Positions 11,575-21,600 of a DNA stretch of 64,000 nt are shown one piece after another. Under the pieces are notes generated by a model that saw only the letters and a list, made by a program, of their open reading frames with translations, was not told the origin of the DNA and did no database searches. The stretch covers positions 1,850,001-1,914,000 of the forward strand of contig LSRY02000003.1 of assembly GCA_001643675.2 (NCBI GenBank), in the 5' to 3' direction. Positions within the stretch are counted from its first letter, which is position 1; each line of letters begins with the position of its first letter. The DNA is from Monocercomonoides exilis. Taxonomy: Eukaryota > Preaxostyla > Oxymonadida > Polymastigidae. The position numbers and the translations under genes were made by a program.

Positions 11575-11770
11575 TGTCTGCCCTGGGAGGCCGATTCTGG
11601 ACCCAAAGCCTTCAAGAAACTGCATTGGACCGGTCACAATGCAGTTTCAGGACGGAATCGACCTTGCCCTTCATTTTGACATTAAAGTCAAAAATCTGGG
11701 TACTCCAAAACATGTGAATTAGTCCACATCATTTGGAGCTTGAGCAACAGACATATTCAAAAGCTTTTAA
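11575..11770. other. GC-rich island with a perfect 11-bp hairpin
   Basis: About 190 bp of roughly balanced base composition sit in DNA that is otherwise mostly A/T. It contains AAACTGCATTG (11617-11627), GACCGGTCA and then CAATGCAGTTT, a perfect 11-bp inverted repeat around a small loop. A weaker inverted pair TTTGACATTAAAGTCAAA follows. No frame is convincing, although one + frame runs to a TAG at about 11720. It lies just beyond the 3' end of the USP transposon and could be its terminal region, a structured RNA or an exon. I cannot decide between these. Confidence 0.4.
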
Positions 11771-11824
11771 AAATTAATGTTCGCAACTCCGACAAACAAA
11801 GACAACCAGAAAAATAATAAAAAA

Positions 11825-12727
11825 TCATTCAAATTGAAAACTTGTTAATTTTTTCCTTTCGTTAAATAATTTATATGTGAAATTTCCAATTTCATTTGAT
11901 CTTGAAAGGAAATTCTTTTTTTGAAAACACTTTTTTGGACGTTCATCTCGAGCTCTTGCCTCCTTGAATGTTGCTTTGAATTGACCAATCGAGTTTGGGG
12001 GTGATGCAACAGAACGAAACACTTCTTTTCCCCGCTTCTCGTAAAATAAATATGTTTTCATTGAATTAACTTCCATTTTTCTCCAAAGAATTCTGCTTGA
12101 AGCATTATACCTTAAAATTATTAAATAAAAAAAAATTCCGAAAAAGTTTAAGAAAATCAAAATGAAAAATAAAAGACAGAAAAAATCACTCTTTAAAAAA
12201 TATCGAAATATGTCACTGCTTTTGTCTAATGAGTTTATTCGGATATTTTTTGCTTTTTCACATGAAAGATTGAAAAAATTAATCAATTCTTCGATGTTTG
12301 TAATCACAGTATCATCATCTAAATAGTTGTTGATGTAGTGTGTGAGGCAACCAAACTCTCCATCGCATTCGCTCTTTCCATGTCTCTCACAAAAAAACGA
12401 CAACGTAGTTTTTTTTCCTTTGGCGAATGAAGAGTTATCTGATAATAGAAAATGAAGCAGTTGCGAATTTCTGAAATGCGTACCAGTATCACACATAAAG
12501 TGAAACCTCTTCTTATTAAAAAATATATCATCATCCAACACTTGCTTTAAACATTCAATAGCAAAACGATAATCGTGAGATAGGTTGGAGGAGAAAAAGT
12601 TGAATACGTGTTTTTTTCTCACTCCTCGATCATCTGACACGAAGGCAATCACGCAAAATTGGGACACCTCTTCTTTTTCGTAAAAATCCTTCGATATTTG
12701 ATTTCTTCTTATCGGTAATTGTCAGTT
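11825..12727 (-). pseudogene. DDE-type transposase catalytic region of the USP transposon
   Basis: The USP-containing frame ends in VLILFDFK. It continues after a TAA and a TGA as QISKDFYEKEEVSQFCVIAF, VRKKHVFNFFSSNLSHDYRF, FHFMCDTGTHFRNSQLLHFL and FFCERHGKSECDGEFGCLTH. D[FL]K, CDTG.HFRN and HGKS.CDG are the conserved blocks of a widespread but poorly named eukaryotic DDE transposase family. I infer the acidic residues in them are catalytic. A hydrophobic stretch about two thirds along (SDFFCLLFFILIFLNFFGIF) is best read as an in-frame intron (GTGATT...TTTAAG). The C-terminus is basic. The TAA replaces a position usually Glu after DFK, so I read it as a nonsense mutation. Confidence 0.65.
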
Positions 12728-14962
12728 TTACTTAAAATCAAATAGAATAAGCACTTCATTTCGTTCTAGAGAACTTTTCAAATATTTGAAATGCTTTTGC
12801 TGATTATCTGCTAGTTGCCTGTGATGTTCAAGCAGTTCGAGAGTAATTTTCTCGTTTTCGTTCAAATCTTCTTGGTTGATGATAAGTTGTTTTTGTCGTT
12901 TCTTCAGAAATAAGTGATGATTACATAGGTTGCAAACGTCTGTTCTGCGTTTTGCTCTCTTAAGATGACGTGTCATTTTGTAAAATGTACTTTTTGACAT
13001 CTTCAGATTTGTTGTTTTTGTTAACTTATCGTATAATTCAGCCTTTGTAGCATTAATTAACCTTGGTGGGGTTTTTAAACAATTCTGATGTGAAGATTTT
13101 GAATAATTATATTTTGACGTTTGATGACTATAATGTTGAGATTTGTTGCAGTCATCCTTGCATGTTGAATGTGAAGGAAAAACATTTCTATGTGGATAAA
13201 TTGATTTCGATTCAATGTGTTTGATGTTTTCTGTATCTGAATGTTCCTTTTTCCTGCATTGAAGTGGCTTTTTGCATAATGAATTTCCAATATCTTTATC
13301 AAATAAAAACATTGAAGTTTTCATTTCATCTGAAATACAGTCGTCGATTTCAGTTCCTTCATGAGTGTTTTCATTTCTTTTGAGAAAAGGTGGATTTGAG
13401 CCTTCCAAATAAAGAGCTGGCTTGGAGATCTTCAAAAAGCCACAGCTTGTTGTTGGTTGTTTCATTTTCGCATTGGGTTCTCTACAATATGAAGTGTTGA
13501 ATTTTGAATCAAAGACTTTGTTGCGAATATTCAAATTTTGATTAACTTGCAAATGAAACATCGATGAATCAGCTTTTGATTCAACATTTGTGGAATTTCT
13601 GTTTTCACATAGAGATATAGATGATGTACCACAAATGCAAGCTGTTGAGTGAAATGAATCCATTTTGTTTTCACAAAATGTTGGTGAAATGAGAGATGAT
13701 AAATGTGTGTGTGTATCGTTGGATACATGTGATATGTTTGTATCAGTTTGATTATCAACAGTTGAACAATTTTGTGATATTGTTGATTGAAATGAATCTA
13801 TGTTATTTCCTGAATTATTACATTTTGTTGATAAGCTTTGTTGATTTGGTGGTAAAGAACATAAATTGGGTGAAATGGGATATGTAAGAAAACCAGTATT
13901 GAATGAATCATTTAATTTGTATATTGATAAGAGAGGAAATGATTTTCCTTTCAAATGATTTTTATTATAAGAGTTCAAATTGTCGTTTATTTCTGTGATG
14001 CTTTCATCATCACATCGAATCCAATTTGTGTTTTCTTCGAAGATACTTGAGTTGTTCAATACTTTACATATTGAAAAGAAATGTCCATTGTCTGTTGATC
14101 CAGAATGAAAAAGTTGGGCAACAAGTGAATAGATATGAGCTCCAACATTTGGCGTTTCACTGACATTCCAAACTCCATTTTTTGTTGAAAAAGAAATTGT
14201 TTCATAAACATTTTGCGTTATAGAATGTTTGGCTTTTGTTTTCTCGAGAGAAATTGATAGAAAATTCGGAAATTTAGATATGTTCAAAACGGATAATTGA
14301 CGTGTGATATTACAACAACATTCACAATAGGCTTCTTTATTGTTTATGTTTTTATTTGAATACGAAAATGATTCATTGAATGCTGTTATCAAATCATCTC
14401 CTTGAAGCCTGATTATCGGTGATTGTTCAGTTGCACCTATTGATACACAATCACAATTTGTGCATTTTCTCGGGAAGCTTACAGAAGTCATCATTTCATT
14501 TGATATGATTGGAATGCAAGATGAGATATCACTGAAAAGACTAAGAAAAGAATTGTAGAACTCCTGTTGATTTCTTTTCTCAAGGTGATGTTTCCCCTCC
14601 CATTTGTCTATGAACAAGTTTGTCCATGATGAATTTCTGAATGATCCGTTTTTTTCTGTTCCTAAAGTTTGAGGCACTATCAAATCGCATAAATATTTGT
14701 CAAAAGAAGAAAGCCTTCCTTTCCTCACATTGTTGTTACTCATTCGAATTATTATTGTCCGAAATATCTGAATTAACGAAGCCAAATAACACGTATTTCC
14801 GAAATTTTGAAGAGGTGAAAACGGAATAGGTGCTGAATTACAATTGTGACAATTTGTGACCCGATTATCTGATGGCTTGTGAAACTGAATGTTAGTTTGT
14901 TTTTGAACATTTGTTGGAAAATCTTCAGAAATTGACTCCTCCATATCATCATCGATTTCCAT
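12728..14962 (-). CDS. USP-family deubiquitinase domain (peptidase C19) inside a transposase
   Basis: The 744-codon block contains the USP Cys box NFGNTCYLASLIQ (catalytic Cys about residue 58), Zn-binding pairs CTNC (167/170) and C..CC (213-217), and the His box STDNGHFFSICK (His about 294), followed by WIRCDDESITEI. All catalytic elements are therefore present. USPs hydrolyse ubiquitin from protein Lys side chains or chains. Residues about 330-600 are low-complexity and Ser/Asn-rich. The C-terminal 120 residues (KSTFYKMTRHLKRAKRRTDV, CNLC, long helix, VLILFDFK) belong to the flanking transposase family, so the USP is embedded in that protein. The reported start is only the first ATG after a single in-frame TGA. 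Compact USP length (about 280 aa) is near the minimum for the family. Confidence 0.85.
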   Translation of the reverse strand: MEIDDDMEESISEDFPTNVQKQTNIQFHKPSDNRVTNCHNCNSAPIPFSPLQNFGNTCYLASLIQIFRTIIIRMSNNNVRKGRLSSFDKYLCDLIVPQTLGTEKNGSFRNSSWTNLFIDKWEGKHHLEKRNQQEFYNSFLSLFSDISSCIPIISNEMMTSVSFPRKCTNCDCVSIGATEQSPIIRLQGDDLITAFNESFSYSNKNINNKEAYCECCCNITRQLSVLNISKFPNFLSISLEKTKAKHSITQNVYETISFSTKNGVWNVSETPNVGAHIYSLVAQLFHSGSTDNGHFFSICKVLNNSSIFEENTNWIRCDDESITEINDNLNSYNKNHLKGKSFPLLSIYKLNDSFNTGFLTYPISPNLCSLPPNQQSLSTKCNNSGNNIDSFQSTISQNCSTVDNQTDTNISHVSNDTHTHLSSLISPTFCENKMDSFHSTACICGTSSISLCENRNSTNVESKADSSMFHLQVNQNLNIRNKVFDSKFNTSYCREPNAKMKQPTTSCGFLKISKPALYLEGSNPPFLKRNENTHEGTEIDDCISDEMKTSMFLFDKDIGNSLCKKPLQCRKKEHSDTENIKHIESKSIYPHRNVFPSHSTCKDDCNKSQHYSHQTSKYNYSKSSHQNCLKTPPRLINATKAELYDKLTKTTNLKMSKSTFYKMTRHLKRAKRRTDVCNLCNHHLFLKKRQKQLIINQEDLNENEKITLELLEHHRQLADNQQKHFKYLKSSLERNEVLILFDFK

Positions 14963-14995
14963 CTTTGAACTAGAAAAATCATTCAGTTCAACTTC

Positions 14996-16011
14996 TCACA
15001 TATCAAACCAGTCATCAGTATTTGAATCGCTGCATTGTTCGATACATGATTGTTGGATATTTGAATCCTGGAATTCACAAATTGAATCTGAAATGTTGAT
15101 TTCATTTTCGATAATATCCATAGCTCCATGTTCAGGTTCATCAATAGTATCCATATCTGATATAAAAATACTCGAATCATTTTCTTCTGTAAAGTAATTT
15201 TTCAAAGGATCAATGTCCTCTTCCATTTGGCTGTCACAATTAATAATAGTGAAATCATCATCATAGAATAAAGTTTTCTCTAAATAGAAAATAATTGTTC
15301 AAGATAACACCCAAAAAGATAAACACGAATAAAGGATATTCAACAAAGTTTTGATTGATAAGATAATAGAAAATACGTTTTTTGTTTGTCAATAACAGAC
15401 GAGATTCCTTGCTTGATTCTGTTGAATTTTCCGTAAGAAAATTATTGAATATGTTATAATCATCTTTGCTAAGTTCTCGATAATACAATCAAAAATAAAT
15501 TTCATAGAAAACATAAAACAAAAAAAAATGAACAAACTTCTTTTCGAAGGTGGAACAGGAGGCTTATTGGTGAATTCAAAGTCAAAATTTGTGGGTGAAC
15601 TGTTCTTTTTGGCATGATTGTAGTTTCCTTGCGAACACTGGAAGCCACAATCATGAAGCTGTCTTAAACTGAATTCGTTGCACACACACTTTAGCAATGA
15701 AACTTTTGCGTGTTTATTTTGCTCCGAATTGTAAGCTGATGCAATTCGCAACAGGACGTACCTGCTTTTTTCTCAAAAAATATCGTTTCAAAATAACAAA
15801 TATTTAAATAATGAAAACTGGCTTGATACAAACCATTGAATATGCTTTGGATATCTGAAAACAATTCTTTCCCCTTGTTTGTGTGCAAAAACATATGTTT
15901 GATCATAGTTGCTTCGTCGTATCCGGATTTGGTGACCAGAAAGTTCCATGCTTCTGTGCACTTTTCGCTCTTCCGAGAATTTGACAAATGAGAAAATTTT
16001 TTTTGCTCCAT
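14996..16011 (-). CDS. N-terminal region of the USP transposase, multi-exon
   Basis: The first exon starts at ATG 16011 (MEQKKFSHLSNSRKSEKCTE) and ends near 15834 at a GTTTGT donor. The next has YNSEQNKHAKVSLLKCVCNE, FSLRQLHDCGFQCSQGNYNH and PPVPPSKR. Later exons have RELSKDDYNIFNNFLTENST and an acidic part MEEDIDPLKNYFTEENDSSI, ending at TGA 14996-14998. The order and spacing match the copy at 27044-27789 (YNNAPLHTQTTMLQALSR, SLSDLQDYGYDVTEGKF, then a Trp-rich helix). The first splice junction is not frame-perfect in either copy, which suggests decay. Only this TGA separates the block from the USP in the same frame. The block probably mediates DNA binding or multimerisation (inference). Confidence 0.6.
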
Positions 16012-16378
16012 GTTTCAAAATTAATTCTATTTCTACTCGCAATTTTCAAGATCATTCAATGGGATGATCAAAACACTCCATAATTTTCGATAATTAATTA
16101 TTTTGTATTTCAATTTTATCTATTTGCTTTGCTGATTGAGAGTTTCAACAAAAGAAGGATGATTCTATCCATTCCGTTTGCATGAAGGGAAACAACTTAA
16201 CTCTTGTTGTGTTCAATAATCAATTATAAAGAAATAAAATATGAAAAACAAATTCAATTGTTTTTGAATATAAACAGTTTTGAATTTTGCTTTTTGATAC
16301 GTGTTAATCTCTCAAACTAATTATTTACATATTATCATTGTGGCTTCTGCTTAAAAAACGATATTCAAAGTTCCAATC
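16012..16378. other. AT-rich intergenic stretch
   Basis: No frame or motif stands out. The left end of the USP transposon and the promoter of the divergent gene at 16379 should lie here. I see no terminal inverted repeat that I can match to sequence left of 11825. Confidence 0.5.
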
Positions 16379-17295
16379 ATGAACGAAAATTTCAATTATT
16401 CTTCAAATGTTTTCATTTTCATATTCAAATTATTTGAATCTTCTTTTAATTCTTCTTCTTCACAGATTGAACTTAGCACAACCTTTTTCAAGAAATCCGA
16501 CTTGCGAATTGATGCTCTTCTCTTCCAGATTGAAGTTGATCTGTAAGAAAGGTCAAAATAAAGGTAAATTTGTCTTGAAAAAATCAGTATAGCCTTTATT
16601 TTGCCTATTTTTCAAAATAATGCTATTATTTCAAATTTTCAGCTGCTTGATATTTCTCTGAAGATGCTTGTTAGCAACTGACTGACATTCTCCATTGATA
16701 AAGAAGTGGGGAACTGTGTAGAGAAATTCAATGTGAAGACTTTGGATACTAGGAATGGAATACAAAGAACGTGGTAGAAGCATTTGAACAAGGACGAAAA
16801 TGCAATTCCAATTAGGAGCCTGAATCGAAATCCATATTATTTTCTTCATCTTCATCTTCTTCCTCCTTCAACTCCCAGTCAACTTTTTCCTCTTTCAATT
16901 GTTGTTATCTAATTTTATGAATCAACTGAATTGTTTCAAACCTTCTTTGGGCTGATAACCGTTTCAACAGGTATGACCAGTGCATTCATCCCTTGAAACA
17001 CGCTTTGAAGCTGCACTCTTTCATTGCCAACTGTACACTCACACATATTCTGTCTGAACAGCCAAGGGTGAAGACGCTGTTTGTGCATAAAGTCGAAGGA
17101 ATCGGAGTGTGGTGCGACCCGGCGCTACTGGAGAGGCATTGGAAGGGAGGAAGAGTTGTGGACTTTGAGGTGATGGAGAGAGGAGTGGAAGACAAAGGGT
17201 GCTTTTGGGGGAGAGTGGAGACAACAGGCGGAGAGGAAACGAATGCAGAAACAGTGGCTGAGGCTGAAGAAGAGAATGGAGAAAGAGAGAAATGA
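16379..17295 (+). CDS. Unidentified three-exon gene
   Basis: ATG 16379 opens a 10-codon exon (to 16408). A 57-nt GT-AG intron ends in TTCTTCTTCTTCACAG. Exon 2 (16466-16542) reads IELSTTFFKKSDLRIDALLF and stops at a good donor, GTAAGA. A longer intron (16543-16970) ends in GTTTCAACAG. Exon 3 reads YDQCIHPLKHALKLHSFIAN, then SEQPRVKTLFVHKVEGIGVW and CDPALLERHWKGGRVVDFEV, with an acidic tail to TGA 17293. All three joins keep frame, which supports the model. The protein is about 143 aa. I do not recognise the family. The 428-nt second intron could hide further exons or an insertion. Confidence 0.5.
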
Positions 17296-17946
17296 AAGCT
17301 ATTGGATGAGATATAAAGTGAGACTTGCAAATCCAAAATTTTTTAAAGCGAAAGAAAAGTATCAACGGAATGTGATGAAAGCAAGAAATCTTCAAACATA
17401 TCTCAGTCAGAGCTTCCAGACAGCGCTCATTCAGCAGCTGATTCAGCGATGCTGTGCCTTCTTGGCGAGCACATGTTGAGTGAGGAAGAGAAATGGAGGC
17501 TCCGCTTTGTGGCAACAGGAGCCATGTGGATCGATGAGGATGGGCTGCTGTCGCTGTTTGGGCTGACCAGAAGGGACATTCTGAAGCAGAATGAAGCGAA
17601 TATTGATGAAGTGAAAAGAGAACACAAAACAACAAAAGAACCCCACAACTCTTCTTCTGAAGCAATATCACAAGGCAAACAAAGCTATTTGCTGTCCAAA
17701 TGCAATGAAACAACAGAAAATGAACAAAACATTATTTCTTGTACAGAAACACATCAAGAAAACCACAATCCCTTCACCTTTGCTGCGTTCTCATCCAACG
17801 AGCATCAAGCACTTCCGCACTGCTTCTCTAACTCCCCTCTTTTCACTCCTTCCTCACTCTGCTGCTCACCCGTGTCTTCATCAAGCAGGTGCACAGCACG
17901 AAAGACAACACTGGCGAGAAGAATCGCATTCGACTGCTCAGAATAA
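17243..17946 (+). pseudogene. Unidentified coding blocks downstream, probably the same locus
   Basis: In a second frame, 17243-17479 reads KKRMEKERNESYWMRYKVRL and KAKEKYQRNVMKARNLQTYL. In a third frame, from about 17405, it reads SAADSAMLCLLGEHMLSEEE, KWRLRFVATGAMWIDEDGLL and SLFGLTRRDILKQ, then a Ser/Thr-rich tail to 17946. The folded-looking blocks are continuous in protein character but not in frame, so either exons were missed or the gene is decayed. The function is unknown. Confidence 0.4.
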
Positions 17947-18670
17947 CAATTTCTTCTCATACATAACTCACGTCGACAGGAAAACGTACTTCAAATAAAA
18001 CCTGAAAGATTTTCCTGATCGCATTGCTAACAGAAAAAGAACAACTTTTTTTACAGATGAGTTCGAAATAAATTGTTCATTGAAATGAGCTTGAAGGAAA
18101 AAGACAATGCAGACTCCAGGAAAGATAAAGCTAGCAGTTTTCATGTGAACGAGTGCTTCCTTTTTGAAAAAGACTGATTAAGACAATTATATTTGTTAGA
18201 ATTTTCTTGTTCAAATCATGAATTTTTCGTGTTTTTTTGTTAATAATAACTATTTGATCAAGAAGAGTGGTCATTAATCTTCAATGGAAAACATGCACTA
18301 TTAACATCCAAAAAAATGTCGAAACTTTTGAGGAAAACATGTTGCCCATGAAAAAACAAAAAAAATTTTTTTTCTGAAAAAATAGAAACTTCTGGATTAA
18401 TGAACGGACAGTGTTGGAACCGTTGCTCCAAGAGGAGAAACATGAAAAAAAAGAAATAGATAAAAATGAAAATGAAGGTGAAGTTGAAGAAGAAGATAAA
18501 GATGAAAAAGCAGATAAAATGAGAATAATAATTTCGATAATAAAAATAATTGAAAAATAAAAAATTAATTAAAATGATAACAAAAACAGTCATTAATTTA
18601 TTTCTCTTTCTCTTTCACTTTTTCTCCAAAATCTCACATCGACTAATGTGCCTTCACAAGATGCTACCAT
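17947..18670. other. AT-rich stretch without recognisable gene
   Basis: A minus-strand frame at 18258-18593 is a hydrophobic Phe/Ile/Tyr translation of A/T-rich DNA and is not convincing. Nothing else is visible. Confidence 0.45.
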
Positions 18671-18675
18671 TTTTA

Positions 18676-19950
18676 TCACCGAATCTCCACCCTCTGCATC
18701 ATTATAATAAGCGATGACATCAACAGCAACTCTTTAATCTCTCTCTTTGCTGTGAACAGCTGCATAAACAGCGTTGAAACAGGAGGCACCGACACAAAAG
18801 CTGTGAAGTTTCCTCCACTGACGACGATTATTGAAGTACATGCGTTGAATCCATCTCCTGAGCAGCCATTGGAAATGTTGGCATTGAAGAATAAAAAAGA
18901 AAAAGGAGGAGTTGTGTTCCTGTTTAGCCTTTCATTTTCCACTGGATCCTCCATCATCTGTGCTGTATTTGCCTCCTCGTTCAGCATACACAATCTTAAA
19001 GCAGGGTGATGTTGCGCATCACCTCCTCTTCCTACCTTTCCTTCACCACCTTGTCCAGAGAGTGCCTCAGTCAAACATCTTTCCTCTTCCACACCGCCTC
19101 CAGCGTCTGGTGCCCTATCCTCAATCGGAAGAACACATACATCTCTCCGACTCCAATTGACTGCAGCGCAAACAACCGCTGCGCCACTCAGTCCAGCGAG
19201 CACAGCATCAGCATAAGATAATTCAGCCGCCTTCTGAACAGCACTTTCACCAGCCGCGACTGCTTAAACATCTCAATCTCGATGTTCTCCTCCTCCACAA
19301 CGTCCACCCGGTTGATAGCCCTGTTCAGCTGCTCCTTCAACACCGTCACTAGATCCGTCATCAACTTCTGCATCGGCTGCACCACCACTTTCTTCGCACT
19401 GTCCACAAACCTCTTCACAATTTTTTTGCAAAATGCTCCCACTTTGTGAGAACGTTCGCAGCAGGGAGTATTCCATGTGCAAGGAGCTATTTGCAAGCGA
19501 TGCAACACCCAGGGAAGCAGGGAGGGTACTATGAGTGGAGTAAGGGAGAGCGGAGGAGGAAGAATAAGAAGAAGAGGAAGAATAAGAAAAAGAAGAAGAA
19601 GAAGAAGAAGAAGAGGAAGATGATGATGTAGATTGATGAAATGGTGAATGGGAAAAAGTGGAAGAAGAAGGAAAAAAAGAAAAAGAAGTATTTGAAAAAG
19701 AATTAGAATTATATGTATTTGAATAAGAAGAAGAAGGAGGAGGAGGAGGAGGAGGATGAAAAGAAGAAGAAGAAGCAATTAAATTAGAAGAAGAAGCAGA
19801 AGCAGAAGAAGCAGAAGAAGAGAAGAAAACAGGAGCAAGTGGAGAAGGTTTGAATGCAGTGCGGGACAAACCAGCTTCTTTCGCATAGTCAAAAGCAGCT
19901 GCCTCGAATTTTGCTCTTCTTTTCATTGCTTTTTTTCTCCTCCTCTCCAA
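18676..19950 (-). pseudogene. Degraded Ser-rich gene, 3' part
   Basis: Blocks in order on the minus strand: KRRAKFEAAAFDYAKEAGLS and RTAFKPSPLAPVFFSS (about 19830-19950), a long poly-Ser/Pro tract, HMEYSLLRTFSQSGSILQKN, then in another frame KKVVVQPMQKLMTDLVTVLK, EQLNRAINRVDVVEEENIEI and EMFKQSRLVKVLFRRRLNYL. After an in-frame TGA come LFALQSIGVGEMYVFFRLRI and GHQTLEAVWKRKDV, another TGA, and finally GNFTAFVSVPPVSTLFMQLF to the end. At least one frame change and several stops are present. Several stops are TGA where Arg (CGA) would fit, as expected from C-to-T decay. The family is not recognised. Confidence 0.5.
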
Positions 19951-20169
19951 ATCCCATGCAAACTCATCATCATCATCATCATCTTCTTCTTCTTCTTCTT
20001 CTTCTTCTTCTTCTTCTTCTTCTCTTTTTTTCTCTTTCTCTTCTTCTTTCTCGTTTTCCTATTCTTCCGCATATTCTTTTTCTTCTTTCTCCTTTTTTTT
20101 CTTTTTCTTTTTCCATTCCTTCTTCTTCTTCTTCATTCCCCTTCCTTTTCTCATTTTCTTCCTTTTTCT

Positions 20170-21600
20170 TTATTCTTCCTTCTCTTCTTTCTCTTTCTCT
20201 TTCTCTCTCTTCTCCCTCTCTTTCTCTTTCTCCTCCTTCTCCCTTTTCCTCCTCCTCTTCTCCTCTTTCTTCTTCTCCTTCTCCCTTCTCCTCAATATTT
20301 CTTTGTCTTCCTCTATCACTTTCATCATCTTCTCCTTCTCTCTCTTCAATTGCTCTTTCACTTCATCATATTTCTTTTCTTCCACATTCACACACAAATC
20401 TTCTTCTGCTATTTTTATTTCAAAACTAATATTTCCCTTTCTCTTCTCTTCTTCTTCTTTTCTTTCTCCTCTTTCTACTCTTTCTCTTTCTCTTTCTTCC
20501 TCTTCTTTTCTCTTCTTCCCTTCCTTTCTTCCTTCTTCTCCTCTCCTTCCTTTCAGATATCCATCCAAATATAAATCAAAATTGTATTTCTTTCCATTAA
20601 ACTTTCCTTTCTTTTGTTCTTCTCTTTCTCTCTCTTTCTCTTTCAACTTCGCTTCCTCCTTCATTTTGATAGCCAAGTCAAACAAATCGTCTTCTTCGGG
20701 AAACAAATTCGGCTCTTTTGTACGGAAAGGTGCAATTTCTGTGACAGACACAGGGAGAAGAAGATGTTTGGAGGAAGAAGAAGAAGAAATGGAAGAAGAA
20801 GAAGAGGAAGAAGAAGAAGAAGAGGAGGAGGAGGAGGAGGTTATGGTAGTGGAAGAAGAAGACGAGGGAGAACATGGCTGAGATATTGGATATGAAGAAG
20901 AAGAAGAAGAAAAGAGGATCAAGAAGAAGCAGTTGAGTGCGAAGACAATTCAACGCCGATCGAAGCGCACACTCTGCCCTTCAGCAGGGAGGCTATGTCT
21001 GAGTCCCCGAATACACTCCTCAGCCACGGGTTCGACTTTTTGCTTTCCAAATCCGATTTGAAAGAGAGCAAAAGCAAAACTTCAACTATTGACTCCTTCT
21101 TATTTATCCGAGGCGCGACGATTGTGTTTAAGCCATTTGCCGTGAAGTTCTCTTCATCATTCTCATCGTCCTCTTCATTCCCATTCATCTTGTACTCTTC
21201 TTCATTCACTTCACTTTCCCTCCTTTTCCCCTTATCTTCTCCCTCTTCTCCCTCTTCTCCATCCTCTCCATCCTCTCCATCCTCTCCATCTTCTCCATCT
21301 TCTGCATTCTCCTCCTCCTCTCCTCATCTGTCACACGCTCCGCCACCCGCTTTGTAACCATCTGCCTCTCTGATGGATTCGTCTGACAGTGTTGCAAAGA
21401 TGATGAAACTGCCTGATGGAATAGGCGGAGTTGACGTTGCATCTTCCATTCGACTCTGAAAGCTGATAATGGTGAGTGTGGAGAAGAGGGAATGAAAGAG
21501 AGAAAGCGAAATGATTAATCTTTGCCAAAAAGAGTGAGGTGGAGGAAGAGGAAGTTGAAGAAAGAGGTTGCTTTTTGAAATTATTATGTTTCATTTCAAT
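20170..21600 (-). pseudogene. Degraded Glu/Lys/Ser-rich gene, 5' part
   Basis: Probably the upstream half of the locus at 18.7-19.95 kb. A 9-bp-repeat-encoded ERMERMERMEKREKREK stretch (about 21240-21310) leads to TANGLNTIVAPRINKKESIV and EVLLLLSFKSDLESKKSNPW with LRSVFGDSDIASLLKGRVCA (about 20960-21130). After poly-Ser comes KHLLLPVSVTEIAPFRTKEP, NLFPEEDDLFDLAIKMKEEA and FNGKKYNFDLYLDGYLKG, followed by a coiled coil of Glu/Lys/Arg (20170-20480). The conserved-looking blocks recur on one strand but change frame at about 20920 and 21210. I see no catalytic motif. Confidence 0.45.

Larger units (their letters stand above)
11825..16011 (-). mobile_element. USP-bearing DNA transposon, copy 1 (coding core)
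   Basis: Three minus-strand blocks follow each other: the transposase N-terminal region (14996-16011), a USP deubiquitinase block ending in a Zn-finger/DFK segment (12728-14962), and the rest of a DDE-type catalytic region (11825-12727). The 3' part of the first block and the other two share one reading frame and are parted only by isolated stops (TGA at 14996-14998, TAA at 12728-12730 and TGA two codons later). The same N-terminal region, poly-Ser/linker and USP order recurs at 27.0-29.0 kb on the other strand, so the association is inherited with the element. I could not identify terminal inverted repeats or target duplications, so the true ends lie outside these limits. Confidence 0.7.

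Noticed and set aside
11825-12667. A two-helix membrane protein suggested by the run FFCLLFFILIFLNFFGIF
   Set aside because: The hydrophobic stretch lies between transposase blocks, starts at a GT-like donor and ends in TTTAAG. It is better explained as an A/T-rich intron read in frame.
19446-20921. Several long frames on both strands made of poly-Lys/Glu, poly-Ser or poly-Leu
   Set aside because: AGA/TCT-type triplet repeats give open frames in many registers on both strands. Only the minus-strand frame joins compact, non-repetitive blocks, so the others are treated as shadows.
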